Under the pieces are notes generated by a model. That model was not told where the DNA came from and did no database searches. It saw nothing but the letters and a program-made list of their open reading frames with translations. Both the position numbers and the translations under genes were made by a program. A DNA stretch of 57,214 nucleotides from Caulobacterales bacterium. GTDB taxonomy: Bacteria > Pseudomonadota > Alphaproteobacteria > Caulobacterales > Caulobacteraceae. Location of the stretch: the NCBI GenBank assembly GCA_947474395.1, contig CANJID010000018.1:1-57214 (forward strand), read 5' to 3'. Below, one piece after another: positions 1 to 8,579 of the stretch (position 1 is the first letter of the stretch; each line of letters begins with the position of its first letter).

Positions 1-494
<494 letters not shown>

Positions 495-609
495 TCAAAC
501 TCCTTCACGGCGGACGGTCCTGAGGGCCTTCTGAAGCAAGCGCCCAAACCTCTCCGTCCCCTTGTTCGTCCTGTCTTGTTACAGGGGCCGCGAGGGCCCG
601 GACTCGTAG

Positions 610-637
610 CGCGGGGCATCGCCCGACGCTTCGCAAG
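610..637 (-). promoter_or_regulatory. Candidate sigma-32 (RpoH) promoter of dnaK
   Basis: Read on the minus strand there is CTTGCGA, a 14-base spacer, then CCCCGCG, about 120 bases before the dnaK start. This resembles the RpoH consensus (CTTGAA then CCCCAT), and dnaK is normally heat-inducible in this group. The -10 half is only partly consensus, so the call is tentative. Confidence 0.3.
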
Positions 638-723
638 CCGATATGGGAAACCCTGGGCCGGCCGCAAGGGCGCGGCTTTTTCATGGCGAGGGGCTTGCGC
701 GCAACCCTCTACAGCACCGCTGC

Positions 724-745
724 GATTTGGCGTATGTTCCAAATC
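724..745. promoter_or_regulatory. Dyad symmetry GATTTGG-N8-CCAAATC, possible operator
   Basis: Two perfect 7-base arms are separated by eight bases, in a locally AT-richer patch of the dnaK/secreted-protein gap. Overlapping it is GTTC-N7-ATTC (736-750), one mismatch from an alphaproteobacterial LexA box. Which factor, if any, binds is unknown. Confidence 0.3.
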
Positions 746-868
746 AATTCTGTGACTCGACGGCGCGTAGCGTCCCACGGGTTCCCCTTACGTCTTCGCC
801 GCCGTGTCGCGTGACGGTCTGCCCAGCCTGCCGTCCGTGGAGGCTGGTCTACGCCTGGGGAGGCAGAC

Positions 869-1255
869 ATGAACACCGCGTCCTGTTTCGTGCTCGCCTT
901 TGCCGCCGCCGGCCTGATCCTGGCCGGCTCCGCCCATGCCGGCGCCCGCGCCGCCGCCCCGGCGGCGCCCGCGCCCCCCGCGCCGCTGGGGCCGGGCGAG
1001 CGCAGCTTCGCCCTGGTCAACACCGACAAGACCGGCATCACCTCCGTCTACGCCGCCAAGACCGGCTCGGAGGACTGGACCGACGATCTCCTCGGCAAGC
1101 AGACCGCCGGGCCCGGCAAGAGCGTGACCCTGCGGTTCAAGGGCGCCGAGAGCCAGTGCGCCTACGACCTGCAGGTGCTGATGAACGACGGCAAGCCGGT
1201 GCAGAAGTCGAACATCGACCTCTGCCAGACCCAGACCTACCAGTTCGCGCGGTAG
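869..1255 (+). CDS. Small secreted protein of unknown function
   Basis: A 128-residue protein with a clear signal peptide (residues 1 to about 24, ending SAHA) and a proline/alanine-rich linker (about 25-45). The C-terminal 80 residues carry a pattern I associate with small proteins repeated in many alphaproteobacteria: FALVNTDKTGITSVY, then EDWTDDLLG, then a single cysteine in SQCAYDLQVL and another in DLCQTQTYQF. Relatives are often mis-annotated as argininosuccinate lyase; nothing here supports such an activity. The two cysteines could form one disulphide in the periplasm. The start is fixed by GGGGAGG with a five-base spacer. Function unknown. Confidence 0.8.
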   Translation: MNTASCFVLAFAAAGLILAGSAHAGARAAAPAAPAPPAPLGPGERSFALVNTDKTGITSVYAAKTGSEDWTDDLLGKQTAGPGKSVTLRFKGAESQCAYDLQVLMNDGKPVQKSNIDLCQTQTYQFAR

Positions 1256-1354
1256 GTCGGGACCGGCTGATCCCAACGCATTCTCCGACGCCTGTCGGCC
1301 TCGCGGGCTCCGGTTCGTCATGCCAATAGGGGCGACGAAACGGGAGTGACGAGC

Positions 1355-2554
1355 ATGGCGTTTTCCAAGGCGCGGCTGGAACGGCTGTCCGGCTATCTGA
1401 AGGCCCAGGTGGAGTCGGGCGCGGTCGCCGGGGCGGTGGCCCTGCTCGACCGCAAGGGGGAGACCCGCGTCGAGATCGCCGGCGCCGCCGACCTGGAGAC
1501 GGCCGCCCCGATGCAGCGCGACACCGTGTTCCGCATCGCCTCCATGACCAAGACGGTCACCGCCGTGGCGGCCCTGATGCTGGTGGAGGAGGCGAGGATC
1601 CGCCTCGACGACCCGGTCGATCCGTGGCTGCCGGAGCTGGCCGACCGCAAGGTGCTGAAGAGCTGGGACGGGCCGGCGGACGACACGGTCCCCGCCGACC
1701 GGGCGATCACCCTGCGCGACCTCCTGACCTTCCGCATGGGCTTCGGCGCGCTCATGGAGCGCCCTGGCCGCTATCCGATCCAGGCGGCGATCCAGGCGGC
1801 CGGCCTGATGCCCGGGCCCGTCGCGGCCGATCTGACGCCGGACCTGTGGATGGCCCGCCTCGGCGCCCTGCCCCTGCTGCATCAGCCGGGCGAACGGTGG
1901 ATGTACCACACCGGCTCGGACGTGCTCGGGGTCCTGATCGCCCGCCTCTGCGGCCAGCCGCTGGACGTCGTGATGCGCGAACGCATCTTCGAGCCCCTCG
2001 GCATGGCCGACACCGGCTTCCACGCTGCGGGCACGGCCCTCGACCGGCTGGCGACCGCCTATATCCGCGACCCCGCAAACCCCGGCGCCCTCAAGGTCTA
2101 CGACAAGGCCAGGGGCGGAAGCTTCTCCAGTCCGCCATCGTTCCCGGCGGGGGGCGGGGGCCTGGTCTCCACGGCCGACGACTTCCTCACCTTCGCCCGC
2201 ATGCTGATGACCATGGGCAAGGCCGGGCGCACGCGACTGCTGGCCCGCCCGACCGTCGAGCTGATGACCACCGACCAGCTCACCCCCGAGCAGAAGGCGC
2301 GCTCGGCCTTCTTCCCGGGGTTCTGGGACTACAACGGCTGGGGCCTGGGGGTGTCGGTGACGACGGCGCGCAACGGAATCGCCCTCAACCCGGGCAGTTT
2401 CGGCTGGGACGGTGGCTTTGGCACCAGCTGGCGCTCCGACCCGCGGGAGGACATGACGGTGATCCTCCTGATCCAGCGGATGATGGGCGGCGCCGCCGAC
2501 GCGCAGATCAGCCGCGACGTCCTGACCCTGGCCTATCAGGCCATCGACGACTGA
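1355..2554 (+). CDS. Serine hydrolase of the class C beta-lactamase family
   Basis: About 399 residues with the fold of AmpC-like esterases and D,D-peptidases. The nucleophile motif S-x-x-K is seen in FRIASMTKTVTAVAALM near residue 65, and the tyrosine-box position reads WMYHTGSDVLG near residue 190. A glycine-rich FGWDGGFGTSW near residue 350 occupies the place of the KTG/HTG box. Members hydrolyse esters or beta-lactams; the true substrate cannot be told. No convincing signal peptide is present, so it is probably cytoplasmic. I chose ATG at 1355 over the in-frame GTG at 1346 because GGGAG lies eight bases before it. The alkB gene starts 15 bases downstream, so the two may be co-transcribed. 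Confidence 0.88.
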   Translation: MAFSKARLERLSGYLKAQVESGAVAGAVALLDRKGETRVEIAGAADLETAAPMQRDTVFRIASMTKTVTAVAALMLVEEARIRLDDPVDPWLPELADRKVLKSWDGPADDTVPADRAITLRDLLTFRMGFGALMERPGRYPIQAAIQAAGLMPGPVAADLTPDLWMARLGALPLLHQPGERWMYHTGSDVLGVLIARLCGQPLDVVMRERIFEPLGMADTGFHAAGTALDRLATAYIRDPANPGALKVYDKARGGSFSSPPSFPAGGGGLVSTADDFLTFARMLMTMGKAGRTRLLARPTVELMTTDQLTPEQKARSAFFPGFWDYNGWGLGVSVTTARNGIALNPGSFGWDGGFGTSWRSDPREDMTVILLIQRMMGGAADAQISRDVLTLAYQAIDD

Positions 2555-2569
2555 GCCTAGATAGAGGCG

Positions 2570-3166
2570 ATGACCCCCGACGGTTTCCGCCTCTTCCCCG
2601 CCGCCCTCGACGCCTCAGCCCAGGCGGCGCTGGTGGAGGCCGTGCTGGCCGCCGAGGCGGTTGCGCCCTTCTACCGGCCCGTCACGCCGGGGGGAAAAGC
2701 CATGTCGGTGCGCATGACCAACCTCGGGCCGCTGGGCTGGATGACCGACGCGGCGGGTTATCGCTATCAGCCCGGCCACCCGGAGACCGGCCTTCCCTGG
2801 CCCGCCATGCCGCCGGTGCTGCTCGACCTCTGGGAGCGGCTCGCGGGCGGAACCGCGCTCCCGGACGCCTGCCTGGTAAATTTCTATGACGACGAGGCGC
2901 GCATGGGCCTGCACCAGGACAAGGACGAGGCCGACTTTTCCCAGCCGGTGCTGTCGGTATCCCTGGGCGACACCGCCCTGTTCCGCCTGGGCGGGACCAG
3001 CCGCAAGGACCCGACCCGCTCCTTCCGCCTCGCCTCCGGCGATGTCTGCGTCCTGGCGGGGGAGGCGCGCCTGGCCTTCCATGGCGTCGACCGGATCATC
3101 CCTGGCTCTTCCCGCCTGATCCCCGGCGGCGGGCGCATCAACCTGACGCTACGGAGGGCGCGGTAG
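2570..3166 (+). CDS. alkB: Alkylated DNA repair dioxygenase AlkB
   Basis: This 198-residue protein is a 2-oxoglutarate- and Fe(II)-dependent dioxygenase that oxidatively removes methyl groups such as 1-methyladenine and 3-methylcytosine from DNA. The iron-binding HxD is in MGLHQDKDE near residue 107, the distal histidine is in AFHGVDRI near residue 163, and the 2-oxoglutarate-binding R-x-N-x-T-x-R is the near-terminal RINLTLRR. NFYDDEARMG matches the family's NxY motif before HxD. AGAGG sits three bases before the ATG. It follows the serine hydrolase closely and precedes mmcB, another DNA-damage gene. Confidence 0.95.
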   Translation: MTPDGFRLFPAALDASAQAALVEAVLAAEAVAPFYRPVTPGGKAMSVRMTNLGPLGWMTDAAGYRYQPGHPETGLPWPAMPPVLLDLWERLAGGTALPDACLVNFYDDEARMGLHQDKDEADFSQPVLSVSLGDTALFRLGGTSRKDPTRSFRLASGDVCVLAGEARLAFHGVDRIIPGSSRLIPGGGRINLTLRRAR

Positions 3167-3170
3167 GTGA

Positions 3171-3240
3171 GTCGCTCCCCCCTTGGGGGAGCTGTCAGGC
3201 CGAACGGCCTGACTGAAGGGGCTCATGGGCGCGACGGCAA
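3171..3240 (+). repeat. REP-like element, copy A (forward)
   Basis: A hairpin-forming intergenic unit: CTCCCCCCTTGGGGGAG, then CAGGCCGAACGGCCTG, then GAAGGGGCT and GGCGCGACGGCAA. Copy B at 3783-3855 has the same order of parts. It faces inverted copy A' with a few bases between them. Confidence 0.8.
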
Positions 3241-3246
3241 ACGACA

Positions 3247-3312
3247 GCGCCCTTCAGCCCCTATCGTCGGCCCGTTCGGGTCGGATGGTTTCCCCCCGAG
3301 GGGGAAGGACTA
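3247..3312 (-). repeat. REP-like element, copy A' (inverted)
   Basis: Read on the minus strand this gives TCCTTCCCCCTCGGGGGGAA, then CCCGAACGGGC and AGGGGCTGAAGGGC, the same architecture as copy A. With A it forms an inverted pair just upstream of mmcB. The LexA box begins 15 bases after it. Confidence 0.7.
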
Positions 3313-3327
3313 GGAGTCTTGAAATCC

Positions 3328-3342
3328 GAACGAAGCCGGAAC
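3328..3342 (+). promoter_or_regulatory. LexA SOS box GAAC-N7-GAAC upstream of mmcB
   Basis: The sequence GAAC GAAGCCG GAAC is a perfect match to the alphaproteobacterial LexA operator. It lies 11 bases before the GTG I take as the mmcB start. mmcB is a known LexA-regulated mitomycin C resistance gene in Caulobacter, so the site is biologically expected. It also argues against any mmcB start further upstream. Confidence 0.88.
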
Positions 3343-3353
3343 AGATTGCTCAG

Positions 3354-3782
3354 GTGAGCGTCACCGTCGTCATCACCCGCCCCGAGACCACCGCGGCCGT
3401 CACCCGCGGCGCGGCCCGGCTGATGATCGCGCTCGGCTGGGCGCCGGTGGCGGAGATGCCCCTGCCCAATGGGCGCCGCGCCGACCTGATGGTGCTGGGG
3501 CCCAAGGGCGAGCTCGCCATAATCGAGGTGAAGTCGAGCCTCGAGGACTACCGCTGCGACCTGAAGTGGGGGGAGTACGCGCCCTACTGCGACGCCTTCT
3601 ATTTCGCCGTTGCCCCGGAATTTCCCCGCGAGATCATTCCCGAAGGCTGCGGCGTGATCGTCGCCGACGGCTTCGGCGGGGCGATCCTGACGCCCTCTCC
3701 CATCGCTCCGCTGGCCCCCGCACGGCGCAAGGCTTTGACGCTGGCGTTCGCGAGGCTGGCGGCGATCAGGGCGATCGGCTGA
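3354..3782 (+). CDS. mmcB: MmcB family DNA repair protein (putative nuclease)
   Basis: The 142-residue product belongs to the MmcB-like family, whose Caulobacter member is SOS-induced and needed for mitomycin C resistance. The fold resembles a PD-(D/E)xK nuclease: RRADLMVLGPKGELAIIEVK near residues 43-62 supplies the D...E-x-K pattern, followed by YRCDLKWGEYAPYCDAFYFA. I use GTG at 3354 rather than the longer open frame from 3225, because the extra codons lie in repeat DNA and across the LexA operator. The gene is bracketed on each side by an inverted pair of REP-like elements. It probably acts in the cytoplasm on damaged DNA; its exact substrate is not established. Confidence 0.9.
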   Translation: MSVTVVITRPETTAAVTRGAARLMIALGWAPVAEMPLPNGRRADLMVLGPKGELAIIEVKSSLEDYRCDLKWGEYAPYCDAFYFAVAPEFPREIIPEGCGVIVADGFGGAILTPSPIAPLAPARRKALTLAFARLAAIRAIG

Positions 3783-3855
3783 ATCACTCTGCCCCCTTTG
3801 GGGGAAGTGTCGCGCCGAACGGCGCGCCGAAGGGGGCTGGAGGGCGCGACCGCCA
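3783..3855 (+). repeat. REP-like element, copy B (forward)
   Basis: Starts immediately after the mmcB stop codon: CTCTGCCCCCTTTGGGGGAA, then GCGCCGAACGGCGC, then CGAAGGGGGCT and GGCGCGACCGCCAA. The parts and their order match copy A, including the conserved CCGAACGG loop. Confidence 0.85.
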
Positions 3856-3894
3856 ATCTCCAACCCGCCGTGCTGTGCAGTTTGTCGTATCGCC

Positions 3895-3952
3895 CTTTAG
3901 CCCCCTTCGGCCCGAGGCAAGCTCGGGCCACTTCCCCCAAGGGGGCAGAGTG
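3895..3952 (-). repeat. REP-like element, copy C (inverted)
   Basis: The minus strand reads CACTCTGCCCCCTTGGGGGA, AGTG, GCCCGAGCTTGCCTCGGGC and CGAAGGGGGCT, closely matching copy B in reverse orientation. B and C form the second inverted pair, filling the gap between mmcB and actR, and may serve as a bidirectional hairpin terminator. Confidence 0.85.
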
Positions 3953-3957
3953 AAGGC

Positions 3958-4518
3958 CTACCTCGGCGCCCTTTTCGCCAGGATCCGCTGCAGGGTGCGG
4001 CGGTGCATGTTCAGGCGGCGGGCGGTCTCGGAGATGTTGTGGTTGCAGAGCTCGTAGACCCGCTGGATGTGCTCCCAGCGCACCCGGTCCGCGGACATGG
4101 GGTTCTCTGGCGGCGGCGGCGCCACCCCGTCGCGGGCGGCGAGCAGGGCGCGGGCCACGTCGTCGGCGTCGGCGGGCTTGGGCAGGTAGTCCACCGCCCC
4201 GGCCTTCACCGCCGCCACGGCGGTGGCGATGTTGCCGTAGCCGGTCAGCATGACCACCCGGCAGTCCGGCCGGCGGGTGTGGATCACCTCCACCACCTGC
4301 AGGCCATTGCCGTCCTCCAGCCGCATGTCGAGTACGGCGAAGGCGGGGGGGCTTTCCTTGACGGCGGCGACCGCCTCGGCGACCGAGCCGACCAGCCTCA
4401 TGTCGAAGCCCCGGGATTCCAGCGCCCGCCCCAGTCGGGTGCGCAGGGGGGCGTCGTCATCGAGCAGCAGCACCGTCCGGTCTGGCAGGGCGGCGATGGC
4501 GGCGGAGACGTCGGTCAT
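3958..4518 (-). CDS. actR: Redox response regulator ActR/RegA/PrrA
   Basis: At 186 residues this is the compact RegA type: a receiver domain (about 15-125) and a short Fis-like helix-turn-helix (about 140-185). The acidic pocket is D20-D21-D22 and the phosphoacceptor is D64 in FAVLDMRLEDG; the switch lysine is in YLPKPADADD. The C-terminal NISETARRLNMHRRTLQRIL is the characteristic highly conserved RegA DNA-binding helix pair. RegA homologues control respiration, carbon and nitrogen fixation and other redox-linked pathways. The cognate kinase gene lies upstream on the same strand with a gap of about 98 bases, so the two probably form one unit. Confidence 0.95.
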   Translation of the reverse strand: MTDVSAAIAALPDRTVLLLDDDAPLRTRLGRALESRGFDMRLVGSVAEAVAAVKESPPAFAVLDMRLEDGNGLQVVEVIHTRRPDCRVVMLTGYGNIATAVAAVKAGAVDYLPKPADADDVARALLAARDGVAPPPPENPMSADRVRWEHIQRVYELCNHNISETARRLNMHRRTLQRILAKRAPR

Positions 4519-4616
4519 GGACCCATTTCCTCCTGGGAGGCGCAGACGCGCCGATCCCTACAAATCACGCGCTGGACAGAATGTCGCACCTTAAACGCGC
4601 GGATCAAGGCGCCTGT

Positions 4617-6029
4617 TCAGATTTCGGCCGGAGCCTCCACCCGGGCGCGTCGCCACCGCGCGCTTACCAACGCGCCGCCGCGCCGGGCGTTGCGAAATTC
4701 CACCTTGGCGCCGGTCCGCTCGAGCAGGGTCTTGGCGATGAAGAAGCCCAGCCCCATGCCGAGGTGATGCGAGCGTGAATTTTCACCCTGGCTACGGGTG
4801 GTGACATAGGGCTCGCCCAGGCGGGACATCACCTCGGCCGAGAAGCCCGGTCCGTCGTCGCGCACCTCGATCACCAGCCGGTCGCCGTCGTAGTAGGCCA
4901 GCACCTCCACCGAGGTCTCGGCGAAGTCGACGGCGTTCTCCACGAAGGCCGACAGCCCGTGCAGCACCTCGGGCAGGCGGCGCACCTGCAGGATCTGGGC
5001 GCCGGGGGCGCAGGTGACCTCGGTGTTGATGATGATCTGGCCGTTGCGGTGCGGATCGGCCACCTCGTCCATCAGCTGCGACAGGCTCATGCGCGAGTGG
5101 TGGACGTCCCCCGCCTCGGGGGAGCGGGACAGCTTCCTCAGGATCTCGCGGCAGCGGTCGGCCTGGGCGATCAGCAGGGCGACGTCCTCCCCCAGGGGCG
5201 TGGCGGGGTCGAGCCCCCGGGCCATCTCCTTGGTCACCACCTGGATGGTGGCGAGCGGCGTGCCGAGTTCGTGGGCGGCGGCGGCGGCGAGGCCGCCGAG
5301 GGCCGACAGCCGCTGCTCGCGGGCCAGCACCGCCTGGGTGGTGGCGAGCGCCAGCTCCATGCGCTGTGCCTCGGCCTGCGTCTGCCAGGCGTAGGCGGCG
5401 GTGAAGGCCACCCCGACGGCGAGGGCGACCGTCTCGGCGATGCGGATCAGGGGTGGCGGCGTGAAGCCGGCGGCGGCCCAGGGCAGGGGCGCGGACCATA
5501 GGGCCAGGCAGGCGACGCAGATCAGGGCGATCCCGCCGAGCAGGGCCGCGTGCCGGGTCGGCAGGCTGGCCGCCGCCACCGCCACCGGGGCGATCAGCAG
5601 CAGGGAGAAGGGATTGGTCACCCCGCCCGTGAAGCCCAGCAGGAACGCGAGCTGCAGGATGTCGAAGCCGAGCTGCAGCATGGTCTCGGCCCGGCCCGCC
5701 AGGCGCGCCGAACGCGGCCAGCCGAAACTCATCAGCAGATTCATGCCGACGCTGACGGCGATGGTCCCCAGGCACCAGCCCAGCGGCAGGCTGAAGCCGA
5801 GGCCGTAACGTACGCCCAGGACGGCGGTCAACTGGCCGACGACGGAGGCCCAGCGCAGCAGGGTCAGGGTGCGGATCGGCAGGCCCCGGCGGGCCTGGGC
5901 TGAGTCCCAGATGCTTTCGACGTCCCCGCCGGGATCGTCGTGCGGCTCGTCTTGCCACGTCTCGACGCCGGCCCTATCGAGTTCGGGCCCCGGGGGGGGC
6001 GCGGCCGTGGGCGCGTCGGTAGTGGTCAT
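4617..6029 (-). CDS. actS: Redox sensor histidine kinase ActS/RegB/PrrB
   Basis: A 470-residue membrane kinase with about six hydrophobic segments (roughly 60-230), then the DHp and ATPase domains. The H-box is AAAHELGTPLATIQ with phosphoacceptor H253, and the ATP lid shows DDGPGFS and GMGLGFFIAKTLLER. Two RegB hallmarks are present: GGVTNPF (residues 135-141), linked to quinone sensing, and a cysteine C293 in QADRCREIL. The 40-residue spacing from H253 to C293 equals that of H225 to C265 in Rhodobacter RegB, the redox-active cysteine. I start at the ATG before TTTDAPTA; a longer open frame upstream runs antisense through the SCO gene. It is divergent from the SCO gene, as in the classic regB/senC arrangement. 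Confidence 0.94.
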   Translation of the reverse strand: MTTTDAPTAAPPPGPELDRAGVETWQDEPHDDPGGDVESIWDSAQARRGLPIRTLTLLRWASVVGQLTAVLGVRYGLGFSLPLGWCLGTIAVSVGMNLLMSFGWPRSARLAGRAETMLQLGFDILQLAFLLGFTGGVTNPFSLLLIAPVAVAAASLPTRHAALLGGIALICVACLALWSAPLPWAAAGFTPPPLIRIAETVALAVGVAFTAAYAWQTQAEAQRMELALATTQAVLAREQRLSALGGLAAAAAHELGTPLATIQVVTKEMARGLDPATPLGEDVALLIAQADRCREILRKLSRSPEAGDVHHSRMSLSQLMDEVADPHRNGQIIINTEVTCAPGAQILQVRRLPEVLHGLSAFVENAVDFAETSVEVLAYYDGDRLVIEVRDDGPGFSAEVMSRLGEPYVTTRSQGENSRSHHLGMGLGFFIAKTLLERTGAKVEFRNARRGGALVSARWRRARVEAPAEI

Positions 6030-6140
6030 GGCCGGAGCTCGGAAGCGCTGATGGTGCGAAACCCCAAACAGGCCAAACGGCCGTCGCAGCCCGCGTCCAA
6101 GCATGGACGACCCGGCGACGGAACGGAAGCGGCCTCCACC

Positions 6141-6746
6141 GTGACGCGCGCCAGGCTGATTGGTTCCATGGCCATGATGCTGGCGGGCCTGGTGCTGGTG
6201 GTTGTGCTGGGCTGGGCGGCGATGCGCCAGGCCCCCCGGCCGGAGATCGCCACCCTCGGGGCGCCGCTGATCGGCGGGCCCTTCCACATGGTCGACCAGG
6301 GCGGGCGGGCGGTGGACGAGGGGATCCTCCGAGGCAAGTGGAGCCTGCTGTTCTTCGGCTACACCTATTGCCCGGACGTATGCCCTACGACCCTCACGGC
6401 TTTGGGCGGCGCCACGGAGCGGTTGGGGGCAAAGGCGGACAAGGTGCAGGTGGTGTTCGTCTCGGTGGACCCGGGGCGCGACACCCCCGCCCAGGTCAAG
6501 ACCTACCTGGAAAGCCCGGTCTTCCCGAAGAACGCCATCGGTCTTACCGGCACGCCCGCCCAGGTCGCCGCCATGGCCAAGGGCTACAGCGTGTTCTTCG
6601 GCAAGGTGGGCGAGGGGCCCGACTACCTGCTGGACCACACCTCGGCGATCTTCCTGATGGACCCGAAGGGCGGCTTCGTCCGCCTGATCCGCCCGGACGC
6701 CGGCCCGGACACGATCGCCGCCGAAATCGTCAAACAGATGGGCTGA
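6141..6746 (+). CDS. SCO1/SenC family copper chaperone
   Basis: SCO proteins deliver copper to the CuA centre of cytochrome c oxidase or act as periplasmic thiol reductants. One N-terminal membrane anchor is seen (MMLAGLVLVVVLGWAAM), followed by a thioredoxin-like domain with the copper ligands in YTYCPDVCPTTLTALG (CxxxC) and the distal histidine in YLLDHTSAIFLMD. FVSVDPGRDTP is also typical. The start is uncertain: GTG at 6141 gives 201 residues and leaves about 110 bases for divergent promoters, while ATG at 6051 would add 30 residues and leave only 21 bases from actS. The neighbourhood with ActRS supports a respiratory role. Confidence 0.92.
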   Translation: MTRARLIGSMAMMLAGLVLVVVLGWAAMRQAPRPEIATLGAPLIGGPFHMVDQGGRAVDEGILRGKWSLLFFGYTYCPDVCPTTLTALGGATERLGAKADKVQVVFVSVDPGRDTPAQVKTYLESPVFPKNAIGLTGTPAQVAAMAKGYSVFFGKVGEGPDYLLDHTSAIFLMDPKGGFVRLIRPDAGPDTIAAEIVKQMG

Positions 6747-6854
6747 CGGGCCCGACGGGGACCTGCCGGCGGCGATTAGCGGTTGTTAGCGTGGGTTATC
6801 GGCGTTTAAATTCGCAAAACGAACAAAAATAGCCCCCGGGGCGGAGATGCCAGT

Positions 6855-8501
6855 ATGAGTGCAACAGCCGGGTCGGCGCCCCCAATCGCCTCCCAAGAAG
6901 ATGCGCCTGTCCTGATCGCGGGCGGAGGACTGGTCGGCCTGTCGACGGCCATGTTCCTGGCCCAGCATGGGATCAAGTCCCTGGCCATCGAGCGGCTGAA
7001 GACGCCTTCGACCCTGCCGCGGGCCGCCTTCTTCCACATGCGCACCTTCGAGCTGTTCCGCCAGGCGGGGATCGAGGCCCAGGTCCGCGAGCAGTCGGAG
7101 CGGGAGTTCGTCCCCGAGGGCGCCATCGTGGCGGTGGAATCCCTGGCCGGGCGCGAGCTCGCCCACATCATCCCCAACCTCAACGAGGGGGTGGAGGCCT
7201 TAAGCCCCTGCCGCCGCATGTTCGTCAGCCAGCCGGGGCTGGAGCCGATCCTGCGCGCCCGGGCCCTGGAGGCCGGCGCCAGCGTGATCTCGGGCTATGA
7301 GGCGGCCGGCGTCGAGCAGGACGCCGACGGCGTCACCCTGCACGTCCGCGATACGGAGACCGGGGAGCCCCGGTCCTTCCGTGGCCGCTACCTGATCGGC
7401 GCCGACGGCGCCCACTCCAAGGTGCGCGAGGCCCTCGACATCCCGCTCCTGGGGCGGGGGGTCTTCTCCAACTCCGTCACCATCTACCTGCACGCCGATC
7501 TCGCCCCCCTGATCGGCGAGCGCAACTTCTCGATCATCTACATCAACAACCCCCAGATGACCGGCTTCTTCCGGCTGGAGAAGGGCTCCCAGCTCGGCTT
7601 CCTGGTGGTCTCCACCGTGGGCGATCTCTCGCGCCCCGAGGCCAACAACGCCGCCGTGGACGTCTCCCACGAGCGGGTGGTCGAGCTGGTCCGGATCGCG
7701 GCGGGGGATCCGAAGCTGGAGGTGCAGATCGACGGGGTGGCGCGCTGGCGCTGCACCTCCGACGTCGCCGAGTCCTACGGCAAGGGCCGGGTGTTCATCG
7801 CCGGGGACGCGGCCCACCTGATGCCGACCAACGGCGGCTACGGCGGCAACACCGGCATCCACGACGGCCACAACCTGGCCTGGAAGCTGGCCATGGTGCT
7901 GAAGGGCCAGGCGGGTCCGGAACTCCTGGCCACCTACGAGACCGAGCGCCGCCCGGTCGGCTATTTCACCGTCGAGCAGGCCTACACCCGCTACGTCACC
8001 CGCTCGGCCCAGCACCTGAAGGCCGACGACTTCCAGGAGCCGGTTTCCGACTTCGATGTGGAGCTGGGCTACCTCTACCGCTCCCCCGCCATCCTGACCG
8101 AGCCGGGCAGTCCCGAGGTGCACGAGCATCCGTGGGACTCCCACGGCCGTCCCGGCTCGCGGGCGACGCACCTGTGGCTGGAGCGGGACGGCAAGAAGAT
8201 CTCGACCCTCGACCTGTTCGGCCAGGGCTTCGTGGTGCTGGCGGGCCCGGACGGCGGGGCCTGGGAGGCGGCGGTCGCCAAGGTCGCGGCGCTGCGGCCG
8301 GATGTGTCGCTGCAGTTTCACAGCATAGGCGGCGCGGGAATCCACGATCCCGAGGGCCGCTTCAATGAGGCCTATGGCCTGTCCTCTTCGGGAGCGAGCC
8401 TCATACGCCCCGATGGCTTCGTGGCATGGCGGGCCGAGGCGGCGAGTGGTGATCCGGCCGCGGACTTGGCCCGGGCCCTGGGCGTCGTCCTCAAAAGTTA
8501 G
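6855..8501 (+). CDS. FAD-dependent aromatic-ring hydroxylase
   Basis: The 548-residue protein is a class A flavoprotein monooxygenase of the PheA/TfdB/RdmE type. The Rossmann dinucleotide motif is VLIAGGGLVGLSTAMFLAQHG (residues about 18-38), the second FAD motif is GRYLIGADGAHSKVREAL, and the GD motif is GRVFIAGDAAHLMPTNGGYG. The C-terminal thioredoxin-like extension of this subfamily is visible (LDLFGQGFVVLAGPDG). Such enzymes use NAD(P)H and oxygen to hydroxylate phenolic or polyketide rings; the substrate is not predictable. GCGGAG lies eight bases before the ATG. It has its own intergenic region and runs in the same direction as the PHB depolymerase gene. Confidence 0.9.
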   Translation: MSATAGSAPPIASQEDAPVLIAGGGLVGLSTAMFLAQHGIKSLAIERLKTPSTLPRAAFFHMRTFELFRQAGIEAQVREQSEREFVPEGAIVAVESLAGRELAHIIPNLNEGVEALSPCRRMFVSQPGLEPILRARALEAGASVISGYEAAGVEQDADGVTLHVRDTETGEPRSFRGRYLIGADGAHSKVREALDIPLLGRGVFSNSVTIYLHADLAPLIGERNFSIIYINNPQMTGFFRLEKGSQLGFLVVSTVGDLSRPEANNAAVDVSHERVVELVRIAAGDPKLEVQIDGVARWRCTSDVAESYGKGRVFIAGDAAHLMPTNGGYGGNTGIHDGHNLAWKLAMVLKGQAGPELLATYETERRPVGYFTVEQAYTRYVTRSAQHLKADDFQEPVSDFDVELGYLYRSPAILTEPGSPEVHEHPWDSHGRPGSRATHLWLERDGKKISTLDLFGQGFVVLAGPDGGAWEAAVAKVAALRPDVSLQFHSIGGAGIHDPEGRFNEAYGLSSSGASLIRPDGFVAWRAEAASGDPAADLARALGVVLKS

Positions 8502-8579
8502 CTGTGCGACCCTAGCGGCGGTTCCTTCGTTAAGACCTCCGTGCCATTGTGCGGTGCAACGAACAAAGGGACGCGTGCG

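Noticed and set aside
3225-3353. An extended N-terminus for MmcB
   Set aside because: The codons fall in repeat DNA and run through the LexA operator; the conserved protein starts at the GTG at 3354.
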